From positions 1-64,000 of the forward strand of contig NZ_PKRP01000003.1 of NCBI RefSeq assembly GCF_002855515.1: 64,000 nucleotides of DNA, given 5' to 3'. Below are positions 61,633 to 64,000 of this stretch, in pieces. This DNA comes from Rhizobium sp. TH135 (GTDB lineage: Bacteria; Pseudomonadota; Alphaproteobacteria; Rhizobiales; Rhizobiaceae). The notes beneath the pieces are model-generated. The model had not been told where the DNA came from, did not search any database, and was given only the letters and a program-made list of their open reading frames with translations. Each line of letters starts with the position of its first letter. Positions within the stretch are counted from its first letter, which is position 1. The position numbers and the translations under genes were made by a program.

Positions 61633-61780
61633 GATCCTTCCTAGCCCGTGAAGACTTAAAGTTCGGCTTCACTTGGCCCAGTCCTGAAACGCAGGCTGTT
61701 GCGGCCTCTCCAGCCTTGCACCTTCGGCCCAATTGCTCTACCTCACGAGACAACACGTCCACGCATGACACGAGCATCCG

Positions 61781-63286
61781 ATGACCCTGGTAGACACCCG
61801 CACGCCCGATCCGAAACGCTTCATCCCCGGTGCCACCGGTGACTGGGAAGTCATCATCGGCATGGAAGTCCATGCCCAGGTGCTGTCGAATTCCAAGCTG
61901 TTTTCCGGCGCCTCGACCGTCTTCGGCAATGCGCCCAATTCCAACGTTTCGCTTGTCGATGCTGCCATGCCCGGCATGCTGCCCGTCATCAACGAGGAAT
62001 GCGTGGCCCAGGCCGTGCGCACCGGTCTCGGCCTGAAGGCGCAGATCAACAAACGCTCGATCTTCGACCGCAAGAACTACTTCTACCCGGACCTGCCGCA
62101 GGGCTACCAGATCTCGCAGTTCAAGGACCCAATCGTCGGCGAAGGCAAGATCATCATCTCGCTCGGCCCCGACCGTCAGGGCAATTTCGAGGATATCGAG
62201 ATCGGCATCGAGCGCCTGCATCTGGAACAGGATGCCGGCAAGTCGATGCACGACCAGCATCCGACCATGTCGTATGTCGACCTGAACCGTTCCGGCGTCG
62301 CACTGATGGAAATCGTGTCGAAGCCCGACATGCGCTCGTCCGACGAAGCCAAGGCCTATATGACCAAGCTGCGCTCGATCGTGCGCTACCTCGGCACCTG
62401 CGACGGCAACATGGACGAAGGCTCGATGCGCGCCGACGTCAACGTCTCCGTGCGCAAGCCGGGCGGGGAATTCGGCACGCGCTGCGAAATCAAGAACGTC
62501 AACTCGATCCGCTTCATCGGCCAGGCCATCGAATACGAAGCCCGTCGCCAGATCGCGATCCTCGAGGACGGTGGCTCGATCGATCAGGAAACCCGCCTCT
62601 TCGATCCGGGCAAGGGCGAGACACGCTCCATGCGCTCGAAGGAAGACGCGCATGACTATCGCTACTTCCCCGATCCGGACCTGCTGCCGCTCGAATTCGA
62701 CGACGCCTTCATCGAGAACCTGAAGAAGGACCTGCCGGAGCTGCCCGACGACAAGAAGGCACGTTTTGTTGCCGAACTCGGCCTCTCCGTCTACGACGCC
62801 TCGGTGCTCGTTTCGGAAAAGGCGATTGCCGATTACTTCGAAGCCGTGGCCGAAGGCCGCGACGGCAAGACGGCCGCCAACTGGGTCATCAACGACTTGC
62901 TGGGCGCCTTGAACAAAGCTGGCAAAACCATTGAAGAGACTCCGGTTTCGCCCGCTCAGCTCGGCGGCATCATCGACCTGATCAAGGCCGAGACCATCTC
63001 CGGCAAGATCGCCAAGGATCTCTTCGAGATCGTCTTCAACGAGGGTGGTGATCCGGCCGAAATCGTCGAGAGCCGCGGCATGAAGCAGGTGACCGACACC
63101 GGCGCCATCGAAAAGGCCGTCGATGAAATCATCGCGGCCAACCCCGACCAGGTCGCCAAGGTGCTGGCCAAGCCGACACTCGCTGGCTGGTTCGTCGGTC
63201 AGGTGATGAAGTCGACCGGCGGCAAGGCCAATCCGCAGGCCGTCCAGGCACTCGTCAAAGCCAAGCTCGGCATCGTCGAGGAGTAA
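61781..63286 (+). CDS. gatB: Aspartyl/glutamyl-tRNA amidotransferase subunit B
   Basis: The 501-residue kinase/transamidase subunit that phosphorylates and amidates Glu-tRNA-Gln (or Asp-tRNA-Asn). Signature [19 protein letters not shown], the conserved [16 protein letters not shown] and [17 protein letters not shown]; the C-terminal helical YqeY-like domain binds the tRNA elbow. It is apart from gatC-gatA, which is common in Rhizobiales. A GNAT gene follows 5 bp later. Confidence 0.96.
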   Translation: MTLVDTRTPDPKRFIPGATGDWEVIIGMEVHAQVLSNSKLFSGASTVFGNAPNSNVSLVDAAMPGMLPVINEECVAQAVRTGLGLKAQINKRSIFDRKNYFYPDLPQGYQISQFKDPIVGEGKIIISLGPDRQGNFEDIEIGIERLHLEQDAGKSMHDQHPTMSYVDLNRSGVALMEIVSKPDMRSSDEAKAYMTKLRSIVRYLGTCDGNMDEGSMRADVNVSVRKPGGEFGTRCEIKNVNSIRFIGQAIEYEARRQIAILEDGGSIDQETRLFDPGKGETRSMRSKEDAHDYRYFPDPDLLPLEFDDAFIENLKKDLPELPDDKKARFVAELGLSVYDASVLVSEKAIADYFEAVAEGRDGKTAANWVINDLLGALNKAGKTIEETPVSPAQLGGIIDLIKAETISGKIAKDLFEIVFNEGGDPAEIVESRGMKQVTDTGAIEKAVDEIIAANPDQVAKVLAKPTLAGWFVGQVMKSTGGKANPQAVQALVKAKLGIVEE

Positions 63287-63291
63287 GATCG

Positions 63292-63789
63292 GTGTTCTTC
63301 GTCCGCACGGCCAACGACCGGGATGTCGAACCGCTACGCGCCCTGCTGACGCAGAGTTTCCATGCGACCTATGACCGGTTCTACGGACCGGCCAAGGTCG
63401 CCGAGCTGATCGCGGCCTGGCATTCGCCGGCCGAGATCAAGCGGCGTATTCACGTGAAGGGCGGCGAATATCTCGTCGCCGACGACGGCAAGCGGATCGG
63501 CGGCATGGCCTTCGCGGCCGTGTCGGAAAAGCTGACCAAGACCGCGATCCTGCACCAGCTCTATGTTCACCCGGACCATCAGCGCCAGGGCATCGGCCGC
63601 GATCTCTTTGCCGAGATCGAGACCTGCTTTCCCGATGCCGAGATCCTGCGGCTGGAAGTCGAGCCCCAGAATGCCGGCGCGATAGCCTTCTATGAGGCAC
63701 ATGATTTCGTCGAGGTCGACCGAACGAGGAATTGCGGCGGTCCCGACAGCGGGATCGAGGCTGTGATCATGGAAAAGCCGCTCAAGTGA
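63292..63789 (+). CDS. GNAT-family N-acetyltransferase after gatB
   Basis: A 165-residue acetyltransferase (GTG 63292, 5 bp after gatB) with acetyl-CoA motif VHPDHQRQGIGRDLFAEIE and the C-terminal NAGAIAFYEAHDFVEVDR. The N-terminal part (RALLTQSFHATYDRFYG) resembles the group acting on amino acids or amines. Cotranscribed with gatB; it ends in its own terminator, whose stem overlaps the stop codon. Confidence 0.87.
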   Translation: MFFVRTANDRDVEPLRALLTQSFHATYDRFYGPAKVAELIAAWHSPAEIKRRIHVKGGEYLVADDGKRIGGMAFAAVSEKLTKTAILHQLYVHPDHQRQGIGRDLFAEIETCFPDAEILRLEVEPQNAGAIAFYEAHDFVEVDRTRNCGGPDSGIEAVIMEKPLK

Positions 63790-63800
63790 GCGGCTTTTTT
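63774..63800 (+). terminator. Rho-independent terminator overlapping the GNAT stop codon
   Basis: AAAGCCGCTC (63774-63783) pairs with GAGCGGCTTT (63788-63797) around the 4-base loop AAGT, and T residues continue to 63800. The TGA stop codon (63787-63789) spans the loop-stem boundary, so the last codons of the gene form half of the terminator. Confidence 0.9.
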
Positions 63801-63816
63801 CTTGTCTGCCTTTCGC

Positions 63817-64000
63817 TCAGTTGAAGGGCGGTTCCGTCACCTTGCCGTCTTCGTCGATCAGCTGTACGGCCGTGCACTCGATGAGACCGTCTTCCTTGGC
63901 ATTGCTGCAGGCGAGGTCGGCGGCCTTGATGGCGAGTTCCTTCGTCTGCCATCCGCAGGAAAACTGGTGCCAGTGCGGCCCGCCATCGGCCATCATGAAG
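63817..64000 (-). CDS. Hypothetical protein, partial or with start at the window edge
   Basis: On the minus strand an open frame runs from the right edge to the stop at 63817-63819, about 60 residues. The visible end contains HWHQFSCGWQTKELAIKAAD, LACSNAKEDGLIECTAVQ and a final DEDGKVTEPPFN, with three cysteines. Two ATGs lie within 8 bases of the edge, so it could start there (59 residues) or continue beyond the window. No family is recognised; composition and codon use look like a real gene. Confidence 0.55.
   Translation of the reverse strand, partial: FMMADGGPHWHQFSCGWQTKELAIKAADLACSNAKEDGLIECTAVQLIDEDGKVTEPPFN

Overview
The window is a GC-rich chromosomal segment from an alphaproteobacterium, most likely a member of the Rhizobiaceae (Rhizobium/Agrobacterium/Sinorhizobium group). 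The evidence is gene content and order: a 14-subunit nuo operon with extra small genes inserted, followed by birA, rnj, a methylmalonyl-CoA epimerase, a DUF1467 gene, proS and a lol transporter; a DUF3572-divK-pleD neighbourhood; a pyrB-pyrC'-plsY-dprA run and topA-rnr; a short proS without the editing insertion; and LexA boxes of the alphaproteobacterial type GAAC-N7-GAAC. I see no insertion sequence, prophage, CRISPR array or rRNA operon. It is mostly core genome, with one small accessory patch at 59.2-61.6 kb.

Layout. 0-5 kb: end of a sugar-nucleotide epimerase, a GntR regulator with its probable target (a DapA-family lyase), a CASTOR/POLLUX-type ion channel and a NYN/LOTUS RNA-binding protein. 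5-5.7 kb: tRNA-Val(UAC) on the minus strand and a tandem pair of tRNA-Asp(GUC). 5.9-22 kb: nuoABCD, a small exported protein, nuoEF, a lysine/proline/alanine-rich protein, then nuoGHIJKLMN. 22-29.3 kb: birA, rnj, mce, DUF1467, proS, lolC/E and lolD. 29.4-33.2 kb: a LexA-controlled 28-residue membrane peptide gene, then dnaE. 33.2-37.6 kb, minus strand: L,D-transpeptidase, DUF1275 protein, SOS-type dinB, a HAD-like protein and DUF3572. 37.8-39.5 kb: divK and pleD. 39.5-47.5 kb: a probable structured RNA gene, rpmG, an MFS transporter, then the topA-rnr-DUF983 operon on the minus strand. 48-52.2 kb: a small conserved-looking gene, dprA, plsY, pyrC', pyrB. 52.4-57.3 kb: an AidB-like acyl-CoA dehydrogenase, an AEC transporter, two small coupled genes, ruvX, a PhnA-like protein and an UPF0173 hydrolase. 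57.4-63.8 kb: gatC-gatA, an accessory patch (three-gene toxin/antitoxin and YjhX-type cluster, GNATs, DUF1294), gatB and another GNAT.

How the genes work together. The largest unit is respiratory complex I. Its operon carries two non-canonical proteins and a long extension on NuoE; the extension and one of the extra proteins share a C-terminal helix-hairpin-helix-like domain, suggesting a lineage-specific accessory part of the complex. The second theme is information processing: dnaE, dinB, topA, rnr, rnj, dprA, ruvX, proS and gatCAB. The third is cell-cycle control through divK and pleD.

Most interesting observations: (1) a 28-residue single-helix membrane peptide directly under a LexA box, strongly reminiscent of the Caulobacter SOS division inhibitor SidA; (2) two probable small RNA genes, one (minus strand, before proS) resembling the rhizobial mmgR/alpha-r8 family and one (plus strand, before rpmG) that I do not recognise; (3) a dihydroorotase homologue lacking its metal-binding HxH motif, as expected for a structural pyrC'; (4) a YjhX/TopAI-like topoisomerase I inhibitor beside a GNAT gene and a strongly folded intergenic element. 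All functional calls are from reading the sequence; no database search was run.
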